Shown: positions 1 to 8,237 of the stretch, in pieces
Position numbering within the stretch: the first letter of the stretch is position 1
How the letters are laid out: each line of letters begins with the position of its first letter
Assembly (NCBI GenBank): GCA_964235615.1
Contig: CAXSEE010000032.1
Location: 1-30,468, forward strand
DNA: 30,468 nucleotides
Direction: 5' to 3'
DNA from: Lichenicoccus sp964235615
Lineage (GTDB): Bacteria > Pseudomonadota > Alphaproteobacteria > Acetobacterales > Acetobacteraceae
The notes under the pieces: generated by a model
Database searches by the model: none
Told to the model about the DNA's origin: nothing
The model's input: only the letters and a program-made list of their open reading frames with translations
Position numbers and translations under genes: made by a program

Positions 1-737
1 GGATCGAGTGGGCTGCCCGGCTGCTGGGATAACTCGCAAACGGCCTGCAAGGCGCGCGCATCTATCTTTATCCAGACGCCCGTTTCAGGAATGCAGGCGC
101 AAAAAGCGATGGGTATCGGGCTGCGCCACGTCAGCGCTGCCTTCAGCAACTCGATCTCGACCCGCTGTACGCCGGTGGGAGAGCGGTTCAGCTTGAAATA
201 GGCAATCAGATCGGTCAGATCGAGGTAGCAGGCCGGCACGAGTGCCGGATCCACGACGGCAGCATGCGGCGCCTGCACCAGATCCGCCGCCCGCTGCGGC
301 TGCGCGGCAGGCAGCGCCCCGGTCTCCTGTTCGACATAATGCCGGGCATGGGGATCGGCCGATCCATGATCCAGGGCGCGTCGGTAATGCTGCAGGGCGC
401 GGTCGTGATCGCCGAACAGTTTATAGAAATGCCCGAGCTGCACCAGCAGATCCTGGTCGCGCGGATTGAGCGCGAGTGCCCGCAGATAGCTGTCCTCGGC
501 GCCCTCCAGGTCGCCGGATTCCTTGCGCATATGACCAAGCTGGACCAGGATCGACGCGTCGTCGGGACGGATCTGCAGGGCAGCTTCATACTGCTCCGCC
601 GCATCGCGCCAGCGCCCGGCGTCGCGGGCGGCATTGGCACTGCGGACCAGCTCGGCGAACCCATCGCGCCGGCCAGGCAGCATCAGCTTGGCGATCAAGC
701 CCTTGATTGCCCCTTTGTCTTCGATCTGTTCAGGCAT
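1..737 (-). CDS. TPR-containing GT4-type glycosyltransferase, N-terminal part (runs off left edge)
   Basis: The open frame starts with ATG at 737 (MPEQIEDKGAIKG) and stays open to base 1, giving 245 codons of an incomplete gene. Residues about 30-130 hold TPR-like helices (repeated 'ILVQLGHMRKESGDLEGAEDSYLRAL'-type units, shown here only in outline). They are followed by 'CYLDLTDLIAYFKLNRSPTG' and 'VQRVEIELLKAAL', the same conserved block found in the next two genes. The catalytic GT-B domain expected from those paralogs would lie outside the window. The ATG overlaps the stop of the upstream gene by 8 bases (730-737), so translation is probably coupled. By analogy it would transfer sugars in surface-polysaccharide assembly; the substrate cannot be told. 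Confidence 0.8.
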   Translation of the reverse strand, partial: MPEQIEDKGAIKGLIAKLMLPGRRDGFAELVRSANAARDAGRWRDAAEQYEAALQIRPDDASILVQLGHMRKESGDLEGAEDSYLRALALNPRDQDLLVQLGHFYKLFGDHDRALQHYRRALDHGSADPHARHYVEQETGALPAAQPQRAADLVQAPHAAVVDPALVPACYLDLTDLIAYFKLNRSPTGVQRVEIELLKAALTWRSPIPIAFCACIPETGVWIKIDARALQAVCELSQQPGSPLD

Positions 738-2928
738 CTTCGAGCTTCATCAGCGTGCGTTCGATCACGCCCAGATGGGCGCGGGTGTCAGTGGCCAGGC
801 AGCACATGAACATTTCCACGCCCACGCCAACGCGGCGCTTGTCAGCCGGATTATAGGTCTGCATGACCGTGAGATGGCTGGCTTGCAACTGCAGAACGGC
901 GGGGATGTCGACGGCCACCAGGCTTCGCGGAACATCCAGCCGTACGACACGGGATTCATGGGCTTCCAGGCGCACCGTCCCCAGACCTTCGCTTCCGAGA
1001 TGAATCGTCATCACGACTGGTTCGGGAGGCGCCCGCAACTGCAGGAACACCATGAGGTCGGCATCCGGCGGCGCGGGCAGCTTGAAGGCGAGCCGGGCGT
1101 TTGCCATCCTGGACCAGAGGCAATCGTCATTCGAACCGTACCAGCCTTTACCGTCATGGCGCAGCATTTCGGCAATGGCCGCCTCGCGATCGAGCCGGCG
1201 GTCGAAGGCCTGCTTTCCGAAGATGTAGGTTGTGCCGAAAGCGATCGGGGCCAAGACCGGGGCGGGCGTGGCGGGCTGCGGAAAATGGGCGACGATGCCG
1301 TCGACCAGCCCGGTCAGCACTTCCTCCCATCGCCGGGGCTTGAACGCCGTCGCGATCAACTGCTCCCTGGACTGGAGATAATCGGAGTCCAGGATCAGGC
1401 GTTGCGCCTGCTCGATGAAGCTGGTGAGGGAATTTGCCTCGTAATAGTCAGCGAAGCGGTCGCCGGCTTCGGGCAAGGAGGAGTGATTGGCGGTCAGACA
1501 TGTCTTGCCGTGGCACAGGCTCTCGGTCACCGGCAGTCCCCAACCCTCATAGAGGGAGGCATAGACAGTGAACAGGCAGGCTTGATAAAGCGCGGATAAT
1601 TCGGCATCCGAGGTGTCCGACAGCCGCACGATGTCGCCCTCGACCTCTGGATGGGCGTCGAGAAACGCCTGCGCCTGGTCAAACTTCCAGCCGCGCTTGC
1701 CGACGCAGACGAGCGTCGGCACTACATCGGCGCCGTGCTGCTGCAGCAACCGCATCCAAGCCTGGAACACGAGGTAGTGATTCTTCCGCACCTCCATCGT
1801 TCCGACGAACAGCACGAACCTGCGTCCGTTCAGGCCGAAACGCTGCAGCGCCTGCGCCACTGTCATCGAGCTGGTGTCTTCAGCAGCCCGTGACTGCGCA
1901 TCAAGCGCCATCACAACCGGCCTCGTGACTAGCGGGCGCACGGCGGCCGCGGCGCGCACTACGTCGTCGCAGGTCGAACGTGAGATGCCTGCAAACAGGT
2001 CGCTGTGCAGCAACGCGCTGCTGAACCAGGCATTGAACGCGGTGGCCAGCCCGGGCGCGGTAAACTCGGGCAATATCAGAGGAATGAGATCATACACCAG
2101 CGGGATATAGCGCAGGCCGTAGCGCGCCTTCATGACCCGGATGGCCGACATGTAGTTCTCGAGCCCCCACGATGTGCCGATGTTGACCAGGGCGGCGCCG
2201 ATCGGGAACGTGCACACCGGGCGGCTGTCGAACTCACCGAAGAATGTCCTGAGGGCCTGTTGCCAGTCTGGGTCGTCGAAGCTGCCCGGCCTGGAAGCGA
2301 TATCGACCAGTTTCAGCAGATTGACCGAGTCGATGGCGATCCAGCCGCCAAGGCGATCGACATAGGCGCAGGCATGGATCGGGGTTTCGGCAACCCCCTT
2401 CAGGGAGGCGCGAAAGAGCTCGATCTGGACCCGCTGAATCCCGGTCGGGTTGCGATTGGCGTGAAAATGGCTGAGCAGGTCGGTATATTCGAAATAGATG
2501 GCCGGCAACGCTGCTGTCGAGGGAGCCATGGCAACAATGTCGGCATCGCCGAAACGGGCGAGATATTGGCGCGCATGTTCGTCCTGCGAGCCGATGCGAA
2601 GGGCTTGCCGATAGAAGGCTGCAGCCTCTGCCGGATTGTCCCGCAGCGCATGCAGATGGCCCAATTGCAGCAGCAGGTCGCTGTCGGCGGGCGTCAGCGC
2701 GCGGGCTTTCAGGTAGGCGGCCTCCGCTTGCCGGAATGCGCCGTTTTCCTTGTGGGCATGACCGAGTTGCACCCAGATCCCGGCATCCGAGGGCCGCAGC
2801 CGCAGCGCGGTCGCGTAGGATTGGGCGGCCTCTGCCCAGCGCTGAGCATTGCGGCAGGCATCGCCGTGCGCAACCAGTTGCGTGAAATCAGGGGGGGCAC
2901 CGGCCGACGGCGCTTGCTGTATATTCAT
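730..2928 (-). CDS. TPR + GT4-family glycosyltransferase
   Basis: This 732-residue protein has TPR-like repeats at about 14-125, a family-specific block with 'RNPTGIQRVQ' near 159-168, and a GT-B glycosyltransferase (Glycos_transf_1) domain at about 365-540. The latter shows 'FVGTMEVRKN' (374-383) and the E-x7-E donor-binding signature in 'EGWGLPVTES' (E461, E469). A C-terminal region of about 170 residues (565-732) is shared with the next gene and has no function I recognise. The protein lacks a signal peptide and is probably cytoplasmic or peripheral to the inner membrane. It begins 9 bases after the stop of the upstream paralog and overlaps the next gene by 8 bases, so it is the middle gene of an operon. 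Retaining glycosyl transfer from a nucleotide sugar is inferred from the family; the acceptor is unknown. Confidence 0.88.
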   Translation of the reverse strand: MNIQQAPSAGAPPDFTQLVAHGDACRNAQRWAEAAQSYATALRLRPSDAGIWVQLGHAHKENGAFRQAEAAYLKARALTPADSDLLLQLGHLHALRDNPAEAAAFYRQALRIGSQDEHARQYLARFGDADIVAMAPSTAALPAIYFEYTDLLSHFHANRNPTGIQRVQIELFRASLKGVAETPIHACAYVDRLGGWIAIDSVNLLKLVDIASRPGSFDDPDWQQALRTFFGEFDSRPVCTFPIGAALVNIGTSWGLENYMSAIRVMKARYGLRYIPLVYDLIPLILPEFTAPGLATAFNAWFSSALLHSDLFAGISRSTCDDVVRAAAAVRPLVTRPVVMALDAQSRAAEDTSSMTVAQALQRFGLNGRRFVLFVGTMEVRKNHYLVFQAWMRLLQQHGADVVPTLVCVGKRGWKFDQAQAFLDAHPEVEGDIVRLSDTSDAELSALYQACLFTVYASLYEGWGLPVTESLCHGKTCLTANHSSLPEAGDRFADYYEANSLTSFIEQAQRLILDSDYLQSREQLIATAFKPRRWEEVLTGLVDGIVAHFPQPATPAPVLAPIAFGTTYIFGKQAFDRRLDREAAIAEMLRHDGKGWYGSNDDCLWSRMANARLAFKLPAPPDADLMVFLQLRAPPEPVVMTIHLGSEGLGTVRLEAHESRVVRLDVPRSLVAVDIPAVLQLQASHLTVMQTYNPADKRRVGVGVEMFMCCLATDTRAHLGVIERTLMKLEDA

Positions 2929-2937
2929 CCTGCTGTC

Positions 2938-4803
2938 TCAGCCGAGAGCATTTAGGGCGACCATCCGTGAGCCGTGCTCGATGATCCGCAGGCGCGCCAA
3001 CGTATCCCCGGTGCGGCACAGGGCGAAACTCTCGAGCCCGACGCCAAGCAAACGCGAATCGGCTGAATTGCTCGTTGCGGCAAGATCATCCTGGATCAGG
3101 TGCAGCACGACAGGCAGGCCGAGCCGGGCTGCCTGTGCCGCAGCCTGGAATGGGATTTGCAGTCGCAGCGAGCGCGTCTCCATAGCCGGGATGGTCAGCA
3201 CCTCGGTGACGCCCAGCACTCTGACGGTCAGGGCCATCTTCCGCGTCGGCATCCGTAGCTTGCAATAAACCACGACGTCATCCACTCCTTCGAGCGGCGG
3301 CATCGTGAAGGCGAGCTTGGCGTGCTTCTGGCTTGACCATGAGCCCCATGGTTCGATGGCGTGCCATGTGCCGGCATAGCGCAGCATCTCCGCCAGGGCT
3401 GTCCGCCGGGAGGGACGGCGCAAATTCAGGCTCTGACCCAGCTCGTAGATTTCGCCGAACGCCACGTCGGGGACCAGCGGTGCGGGTTGCCGTGGCGTCT
3501 GGCATTGTGCGCTGATCCCATCGATCAGGCCCGCCAGCACCGCCTGCCAGCTGCGAGGCCGGAACTCAGCCCGGATCAGCGCTTCGCGAGCCTGGCGGTG
3601 GGCGTGGTCGAAAATGAGCGTCTCGGCTTGCATGGCGAGGCTTTTGGCAGAGCCGCTCTCGAAATATACGGCGAACCGCCCGCCTGCCTCCGGCAACGAG
3701 GAGTGATCGGCCGAAAGGCAGACCCTGCCATGGCACAGGCTTTCCGTCACCGGCAGGCCCCAGCCCTCATAGGTCGAGGAGAACACGGTAAAGAGGCACC
3801 CGGCATATAGCGCGTTCAGCTCGACATCAGAAAGGCCGGACAGCATGACGACCCGGTTCTGCAGTGCCGGGTGCGCTCGCAGGAAATTCTCATGGGCGTC
3901 GTTGCCATGGCCAAGCTTGCCCACCAGGACGAGGACCGGGATGGAGGCCGTGCCATGCTTGGCGATCAGCTTGGCCCAAGCCTGAAAGATCAGCATCTGA
4001 TTTTTGCGGACTTCGAGTGTGCCGACGACGAGCACGTAACCACCGCTGCGCAGGCCAAATCCTTCGATCAGCACTTCACCGGTGGCGGCGCCATCGTCAT
4101 GGCCATAACCGAAATCGGCGTCGAGCGGCACCACCACAACAGGCTCATGGGTGAGCGGTTTGATGGATTTGGCAGCAGCGACGACATCGCGTTGCGTGCA
4201 GTGGGAAATCGCGGCCAGCAGGTCGGCATGGCAAAAGACGCTGCTGATCCAGGCGCTGAACGCCACGACCAAATCGACACCGCAGAACTCCGGCGTGACG
4301 ATGGGGATCAGGTCATAGATAAGTGGAATATAGCGGATGCCATAGCGCGCTTTGGCCTCCCGGATCAACGGCATATAGTCGTCCATCCACCAGGATGCGC
4401 CAACATTCACGATCGCAGCACCATGGGGGAAAACGCAGGCGGGCCTGCTATCGGTTCGGTCGAGAAATGCAGCAAACGTGCCCTGCCATTCCGCATCGAG
4501 ATGGCTGCCCGGTTGGGATGCCAGACTGCACAGGCGCCGTAGCCCGACAACATCGACATCTACCCAAAAATTGGCGCGCGCCGAGTAGGTGCAGCTCCGG
4601 ACGGGCACGGGGCTGTCCCACTCCAGCGCGGCCTTGAAGAATTCCATCTGGACCCGCTGGATCCCGGTTGGAAAGCGATTATGCCTAAAATAGGCGACGA
4701 GGTCGCTATAGTCGAAGTAGATCGCCGGCAATGCCTCGTTTATAGCGGGCACAACTTGGTCAGCTCTATCAAGCGTGGGCAATGCCAGCCTCTGGTCAGT
4801 CAT
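2938..4803 (-). CDS. GT4-family glycosyltransferase without TPR module
   Basis: This 621-residue paralog of the two neighbouring genes starts almost directly at the shared block ('AIYFDYSDLVAYFRHNRFPT' at 28-47, then 'GIQRVQMEFFKAAL'), so the TPR module is absent. The GT-B C-terminal half carries 'VVGTLEVRKN' (259-268) and 'EGWGLPVTES' with E346 and E354. A C-terminal extension resembling that of the next gene follows from about 445. It is the first gene of the three-gene operon, with 9 bases to the next start. There is no convincing Shine-Dalgarno sequence before the ATG at 4803, but a candidate promoter lies about 50 bases upstream. Its role in polysaccharide synthesis is inferred from family and neighbours. 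Confidence 0.87.
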   Translation of the reverse strand: MTDQRLALPTLDRADQVVPAINEALPAIYFDYSDLVAYFRHNRFPTGIQRVQMEFFKAALEWDSPVPVRSCTYSARANFWVDVDVVGLRRLCSLASQPGSHLDAEWQGTFAAFLDRTDSRPACVFPHGAAIVNVGASWWMDDYMPLIREAKARYGIRYIPLIYDLIPIVTPEFCGVDLVVAFSAWISSVFCHADLLAAISHCTQRDVVAAAKSIKPLTHEPVVVVPLDADFGYGHDDGAATGEVLIEGFGLRSGGYVLVVGTLEVRKNQMLIFQAWAKLIAKHGTASIPVLVLVGKLGHGNDAHENFLRAHPALQNRVVMLSGLSDVELNALYAGCLFTVFSSTYEGWGLPVTESLCHGRVCLSADHSSLPEAGGRFAVYFESGSAKSLAMQAETLIFDHAHRQAREALIRAEFRPRSWQAVLAGLIDGISAQCQTPRQPAPLVPDVAFGEIYELGQSLNLRRPSRRTALAEMLRYAGTWHAIEPWGSWSSQKHAKLAFTMPPLEGVDDVVVYCKLRMPTRKMALTVRVLGVTEVLTIPAMETRSLRLQIPFQAAAQAARLGLPVVLHLIQDDLAATSNSADSRLLGVGLESFALCRTGDTLARLRIIEHGSRMVALNALG

Positions 4804-5105
4804 ATACAGTCATTACAGTTCTTGCTGACGGAGCCATCATTTGCGTCGCGATCTTGCCCCGATGAAAAGGCCGGTGTCAATCTCATCGGAAGGTGCCCTA
4901 CGGCCGCCGGCAGCGTGTCTTCAAGCCTTTGCCGCCCTTCACTTACACGCGGGCTGTGCTGGACGCTGGACGCGCTGGAGAACCTCAATCATGACAGAGA
5001 TCATCGGCGAGGTCGTTTTGGAGCGCTGGACGGCGAATTCATGCCCAAGTTTGAGGCGGCTCCTCTTCGATGACATGGAAGATTTGGTTTCCGCGATGGC
5101 AGTCC
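4804..5105. other. Intergenic region between beta-helix gene and glycosyltransferase operon
   Basis: These 302 bases separate two minus-strand genes. Apart from the candidate promoter at 4851-4880 I see no terminator, repeat or convincing gene. A 62-codon minus-strand frame (4800-4988) ends in an ATGA overlap with the glycosyltransferase start, but it lacks a ribosome binding site and its serine-rich composition looks random. Confidence 0.5.
4851..4880 (-). promoter_or_regulatory. Candidate sigma-70 promoter of the glycosyltransferase operon
   Basis: On the minus strand a perfect TTGACA (-35, bases 4880-4875) is followed after 18 bases by CAAGAT (4856-4851), a weak -10 with 3 of 6 consensus bases. 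It would start transcription about 40 bases before the ATG at 4803. It is a sequence match only, and the weak -10 keeps confidence low. Confidence 0.3.
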
Positions 5106-6629
5106 TCAGTGCCGTGTCACGTAGACCGGCGTTTGCAAACTGCCCACACCCAAACCATTGGGGCTCGTGTTCGTCTGCGTGAAGCCGGCCGGACCAGGTG
5201 GTGTTAGCAGTTCCTGATTGATGGTGAGGAGACTGGACGTGGAACCGGTCGTGGGGAACGTCACGATCGAAGCGCCCGGGCTCATCTGATTTATCTGGCC
5301 GTAGAGGCTATCCACATGGATGTTTGAGCCATTGGTCGAGTTTGTGAAGGCGAAGATGGCCTTGTCGGTGCCGTACGTATTGGCTTGCCCGATCTGAAGG
5401 ATGGCTACGCCGTCCACCTGCACCAGGCTGGAGCCGGATAACATCGCCACCGGAGCGCCGTGGATTGTATTCCATTTCTGGCCGTAACTACGCAAACTCG
5501 AAACCTGCGCATTCACGTTGGCAGCGCCTTTGTAGACATGGATGCAGTACTGGGTGAAATCGCACGAAACCGACCCAATCGCGGCACCGGACGTTGAGCC
5601 ATCGGCATTGGACATCACGGCAATGCCATCCAGCACGCCGAACGCGAAAATCCGATCCCAAAACGGCGTATCGTTTCGATTGGAGATGATCGCTTGCGTA
5701 TGTGCTTGCTGATACTGCATGACCGGATCAGCATCCGACCAAAAACTCCACTGATGCACGTCGGTAATCCTGCTGACGTCATATGACTCCTGCACCGAGA
5801 TCAGGTACGAGAACGCTTGACCACGAATATCGTCGATGCGGGAGCGTCCGCTTGTGGTTGCTGAAATTCCCGCGTTGACACCTTCGAACAGCAGGTGGCG
5901 CAACGTCACGTCAGGTGCTCCGGTGAGACGGAATACCTCTGTATAGGCCGCCGGGCTCCATGTGGCTGGAGTCCACCCGGCAATCTGGCCGTTGCCATTG
6001 GTCACGGCCACGGGCGACTTGGTCATGCCAGGCTCGTCGACCGCTATACCCTCGATCGTGCTGCCCGTTGCGTTGTTACCGCTTATCGTGATCGGCGCGG
6101 AAGCGCTGTCGATAAAGATGGATCCTACGTCAAACCATGTCCCCGCCGCGGCCTGCACAGATATGGTAGGTTGTGATTGCCAACCGCAGCCATGCCAGTT
6201 GGCGAGGGTCGTTACGGCGATCGCTGAGTTGATCGAGTAGTGGTGGCACTCGAACAGCACTGGCCGACCCTTGCTTTGGGCGCGCGCGATCTCCGGCGCA
6301 TCATCGGCGCCATCGGCCGTCTGGTAATACCAATCCGGGACTACGTAGCTCTGTCCATACAGGTCATGCTGCTTGCTCCGATACAGAGCTTCTGCCGGGT
6401 TGACGGACGCCACGTCCTGCCTGCCGGATGCTGGCGCAGCGGGCGATGGCACGACATCAGCCGGAACAGGCACTTTCTTTAAGACGGCGCATTGCGCCGA
6501 TCCGGCGGCTGAGCACGCCAGCACCACCAGGAGCATCCCCGCCCTCACGATGGGGCGTCGCTCGGCGGGAACGGGGGCGCGAGGAGCGCCCGCATGATCG
6601 TCAACCGGCTGGCTGGCTCGTGCATGCAA
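5106..6629 (-). CDS. Secreted right-handed beta-helix (pectate-lyase-like) protein
   Basis: This 507-residue protein has an N-terminal export signal: a basic stretch ('ERRPIVRAG', 23-31), a hydrophobic core (about 32-43) and a likely cleavage after 'SAQCA'. From about residue 107 'GADDAPEIARAQSKGRPVLF' resembles the N-terminal cap of Pectate_lyase_3/tailspike-like beta-helices. The rest is a long Ser/Thr/Asn/Gly-rich series of short strands typical of a parallel beta-helix. Catalytic residues cannot be assigned. The ATG at 6629 is preceded by GAGAGGG at good spacing, which supports this start; Met32 is an alternative that would leave a short signal peptide. Beside glycosyltransferases, it could bind, trim or degrade the exported polysaccharide, but that is inference. 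Confidence 0.75.
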   Translation of the reverse strand: MHARASQPVDDHAGAPRAPVPAERRPIVRAGMLLVVLACSAAGSAQCAVLKKVPVPADVVPSPAAPASGRQDVASVNPAEALYRSKQHDLYGQSYVVPDWYYQTADGADDAPEIARAQSKGRPVLFECHHYSINSAIAVTTLANWHGCGWQSQPTISVQAAAGTWFDVGSIFIDSASAPITISGNNATGSTIEGIAVDEPGMTKSPVAVTNGNGQIAGWTPATWSPAAYTEVFRLTGAPDVTLRHLLFEGVNAGISATTSGRSRIDDIRGQAFSYLISVQESYDVSRITDVHQWSFWSDADPVMQYQQAHTQAIISNRNDTPFWDRIFAFGVLDGIAVMSNADGSTSGAAIGSVSCDFTQYCIHVYKGAANVNAQVSSLRSYGQKWNTIHGAPVAMLSGSSLVQVDGVAILQIGQANTYGTDKAIFAFTNSTNGSNIHVDSLYGQINQMSPGASIVTFPTTGSTSSLLTINQELLTPPGPAGFTQTNTSPNGLGVGSLQTPVYVTRH

Positions 6630-6699
6630 GGCCCTCTCGAAGCGACGTCAATGCTAGCCGTCCACCCGAACGGCCTTGCACCCGATCGCTTCGATCGCG

Positions 6700-6729
6700 C
6701 TCATAGCCCCTCCACTTGGGAGGCGTCAA
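6700..6729 (-). promoter_or_regulatory. Candidate promoter with palindromic spacer, upstream of beta-helix gene
   Basis: Minus-strand TTGACG (6729-6724) and TATGAG (6705-6700) are separated by 18 bases. The spacer contains an inverted repeat, CCTCC-N5-GGAGG (6709-6723), which could be an operator or a small hairpin. The start codon at 6629 lies about 65 bases downstream. Confidence 0.3.
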
Positions 6730-6983
6730 CGATGTCGGCCCGGAGCGCTGCATCGGCACCAGGGGCATGACGAGCTTACGAGAAATTCCGGCCAAGCGGA
6801 CCACGAAATGCAAGGATGCATCGCCGCTGACGCTTCGACCAATAGGTCAGACATATGACAATGTTGTCTACGGGCCGACGAACCAGCACCGCATAAATTG
6901 GATGATCATGTTCTAGTCAGTGGTTTCGCGGATAGCCGCTCTGCTGCCACAGGTTCATTACGCCTCTGACGCGGCTCGCAGCA

Positions 6984-7033
6984 ACCGACTCCCAGTCAGT
7001 AGGTCCTCGGTTCAGTTCCGAATGTCGGCTCCA
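6984..7033 (+). other. tRNA-like 3' half (possible tRNA-Gly remnant or att-like sequence)
   Basis: The order of elements matches the 3' half of a tRNA. There is an anticodon stem (6984-6988 with 6996-7000, 4 of 5 pairs) around the seven-base loop CTCCCAG, whose middle bases CCC would read Gly codon GGG. A five-base variable region follows, then a T-arm (7006-7010 with 7018-7022, 4 of 5 pairs) with loop TTCAGTT, then seven bases TGTCGGC and TCCA. No matching 5' acceptor strand (GCCGACA) or D-arm is present upstream, and T-loop position 58 is G instead of A. It is therefore not a working tRNA. It may be a remnant, a recombination scar, or chance. Confidence 0.3.
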
Positions 7034-7049
7034 GGATGGCGGCGGCGGA

Positions 7050-8219
7050 ATGCCGCCCCATATGGGGGACATGGATCGCAGCTTCCCCACCACCCGGGCC
7101 GCCGGGCTCGAACGCCTCGCAGCCTTTGCCCCGCACACAGGCGCCGCTTACGCCAATGGCCGCAACACGGACCGCGGACCGGAAGCCAAGGCGAGCACGT
7201 CGGCGCTGTCTCCCTATCTGCGTCGCCGGCTGGTGCTGGAACGCGAGGTGGTGGCGGCCGCACTGGCCCTGGACCAGCCCGAGGCCGAGAAGTTCGTCCA
7301 GGAAGTATTCTGGCGCGGCTACTTCAAGGGCTATCTGGAGACCCGTCCCACAATCTGGACCGACTATCAGCGGCTGGTCGTCCAGGGGCGAAACCGCCTG
7401 GCGACGGAAGCCGGCCTGCGTCGCGTGTTCGACGACGCCGTGTCCGGACGCACCGGCATCGAGGGTTTCGACGACTGGGCGCAAGAGCTGGTGACGACCA
7501 ACTGGCTGCATAATCACGCCCGGATGTGGTTCGCCTCGATCTGGATCTTCACCCTGCGGCTGCCGTGGGCGCTGGGTGCGGATTTCTTCCTGCGCCACCT
7601 GATCGACGGCGATCCGGCCAGCAACACGCTGTCCTGGCGCTGGGTGGCGGGGCTGCACACGCGCGGCAAGCCCTACATGGCGCGGGCGGACAACATCCGG
7701 CGCTTCACCGAGGGCCGCTTTTCTCCCGTCGGGCTGGATGAGGACCAGACGCCGCTGGAAGAGCCGGAGCCTCCCGGTCCCATCGGCCTGCCGCCACCGG
7801 ATGTGCCGCCGGAGGGTGACGTCGCCCTGCTGCTGCATCTGGACGACCTGCATCCCGAGAGCCTGCCGCTCGGTGCTTCCCGCGTCGTCCGCATCGGCGG
7901 GCTGCTGGCCCATGCGGATGGCGCCGTGGAGCGGGTGCGTCAGGCCGACCGCACCGCCTTGGCCGATGCATTGGCACGTGCGGAGGCGCATTTCGGCGTC
8001 GCTGCCGCGCTACTCGAACCTGGCTGGGCGGGAGGGCTTCCCGTGGTGACCGCCTGGGCGCCGGTCGGCCCATCCGCCGAGGCGTTGCCGGCTTGCCTGC
8101 GGGTTCGCCGCTCGTGGGATAGCCTGACCTGGCCTCACGCGACGCGCGGGTTTTTCCAGGTCAAGAAACTCATCCCTTCCATTCTCGAAGCGGAAGGCGT
8201 GGAGCTTCGCCGCTCCTGA
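7050..8219 (+). CDS. Photolyase/cryptochrome FAD-binding-domain protein lacking the antenna domain
   Basis: This 389-residue protein matches the C-terminal FAD-binding domain of the cryptochrome/photolyase family. It has 'FWRGYFKGYLE' (87-97), 'TNWLHNHARMWFASIW' (about 150-165, the W-hN-x-R/ARM block), and 'SNTLSWRWVAGLHTRGKPYM' (191-210), followed by 'ARADNIRRFTEGRF' (211-224). The family usually begins with a Rossmann-like antenna-chromophore domain of roughly 130-200 residues; only about 55 residues precede the FAD domain here. The last 165 residues are proline-rich and then alpha/beta-like, with no recognised function. It could be a light-dependent DNA repair enzyme or a blue-light sensor. 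Starts at 7062 and 7071 are also possible; the one at 7071 has GGGGG five bases upstream. It converges with the HD-oxygenase gene, leaving 18 bases between them. Confidence 0.8.
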   Translation: MPPHMGDMDRSFPTTRAAGLERLAAFAPHTGAAYANGRNTDRGPEAKASTSALSPYLRRRLVLEREVVAAALALDQPEAEKFVQEVFWRGYFKGYLETRPTIWTDYQRLVVQGRNRLATEAGLRRVFDDAVSGRTGIEGFDDWAQELVTTNWLHNHARMWFASIWIFTLRLPWALGADFFLRHLIDGDPASNTLSWRWVAGLHTRGKPYMARADNIRRFTEGRFSPVGLDEDQTPLEEPEPPGPIGLPPPDVPPEGDVALLLHLDDLHPESLPLGASRVVRIGGLLAHADGAVERVRQADRTALADALARAEAHFGVAAALLEPGWAGGLPVVTAWAPVGPSAEALPACLRVRRSWDSLTWPHATRGFFQVKKLIPSILEAEGVELRRS

Positions 8220-8237
8220 TCGGAGCTTCGCTTCGTC

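Larger units (their letters stand above)
6630..7049. other. Divergent intergenic region
   Basis: These 420 bases lie between the leftward beta-helix gene and the rightward photolyase-like gene. Besides the candidate promoter (6700-6729) and the tRNA-like half (6984-7033) I find no gene. Base composition at 6840-6910 is noticeably less GC-rich than the flanking coding DNA, as expected for promoter DNA or old foreign sequence. Confidence 0.5.

Noticed and set aside
4800..4988. A 62-codon minus-strand frame ending in an ATGA overlap with the glycosyltransferase start
   Set aside because: No ribosome binding site, random-looking composition, and it contains the candidate promoter.
6959..7033. 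A complete tRNA gene
   Set aside because: The 3' half folds, but no 5' acceptor strand GCCGACA or D-arm with 'AGCTCAG'-like sequence exists upstream.
6996..7991. A 331-codon minus-strand open frame antisense to the photolyase-like gene
   Set aside because: The plus strand shows conserved photolyase motifs, and this frame extends through the tRNA-like sequence.
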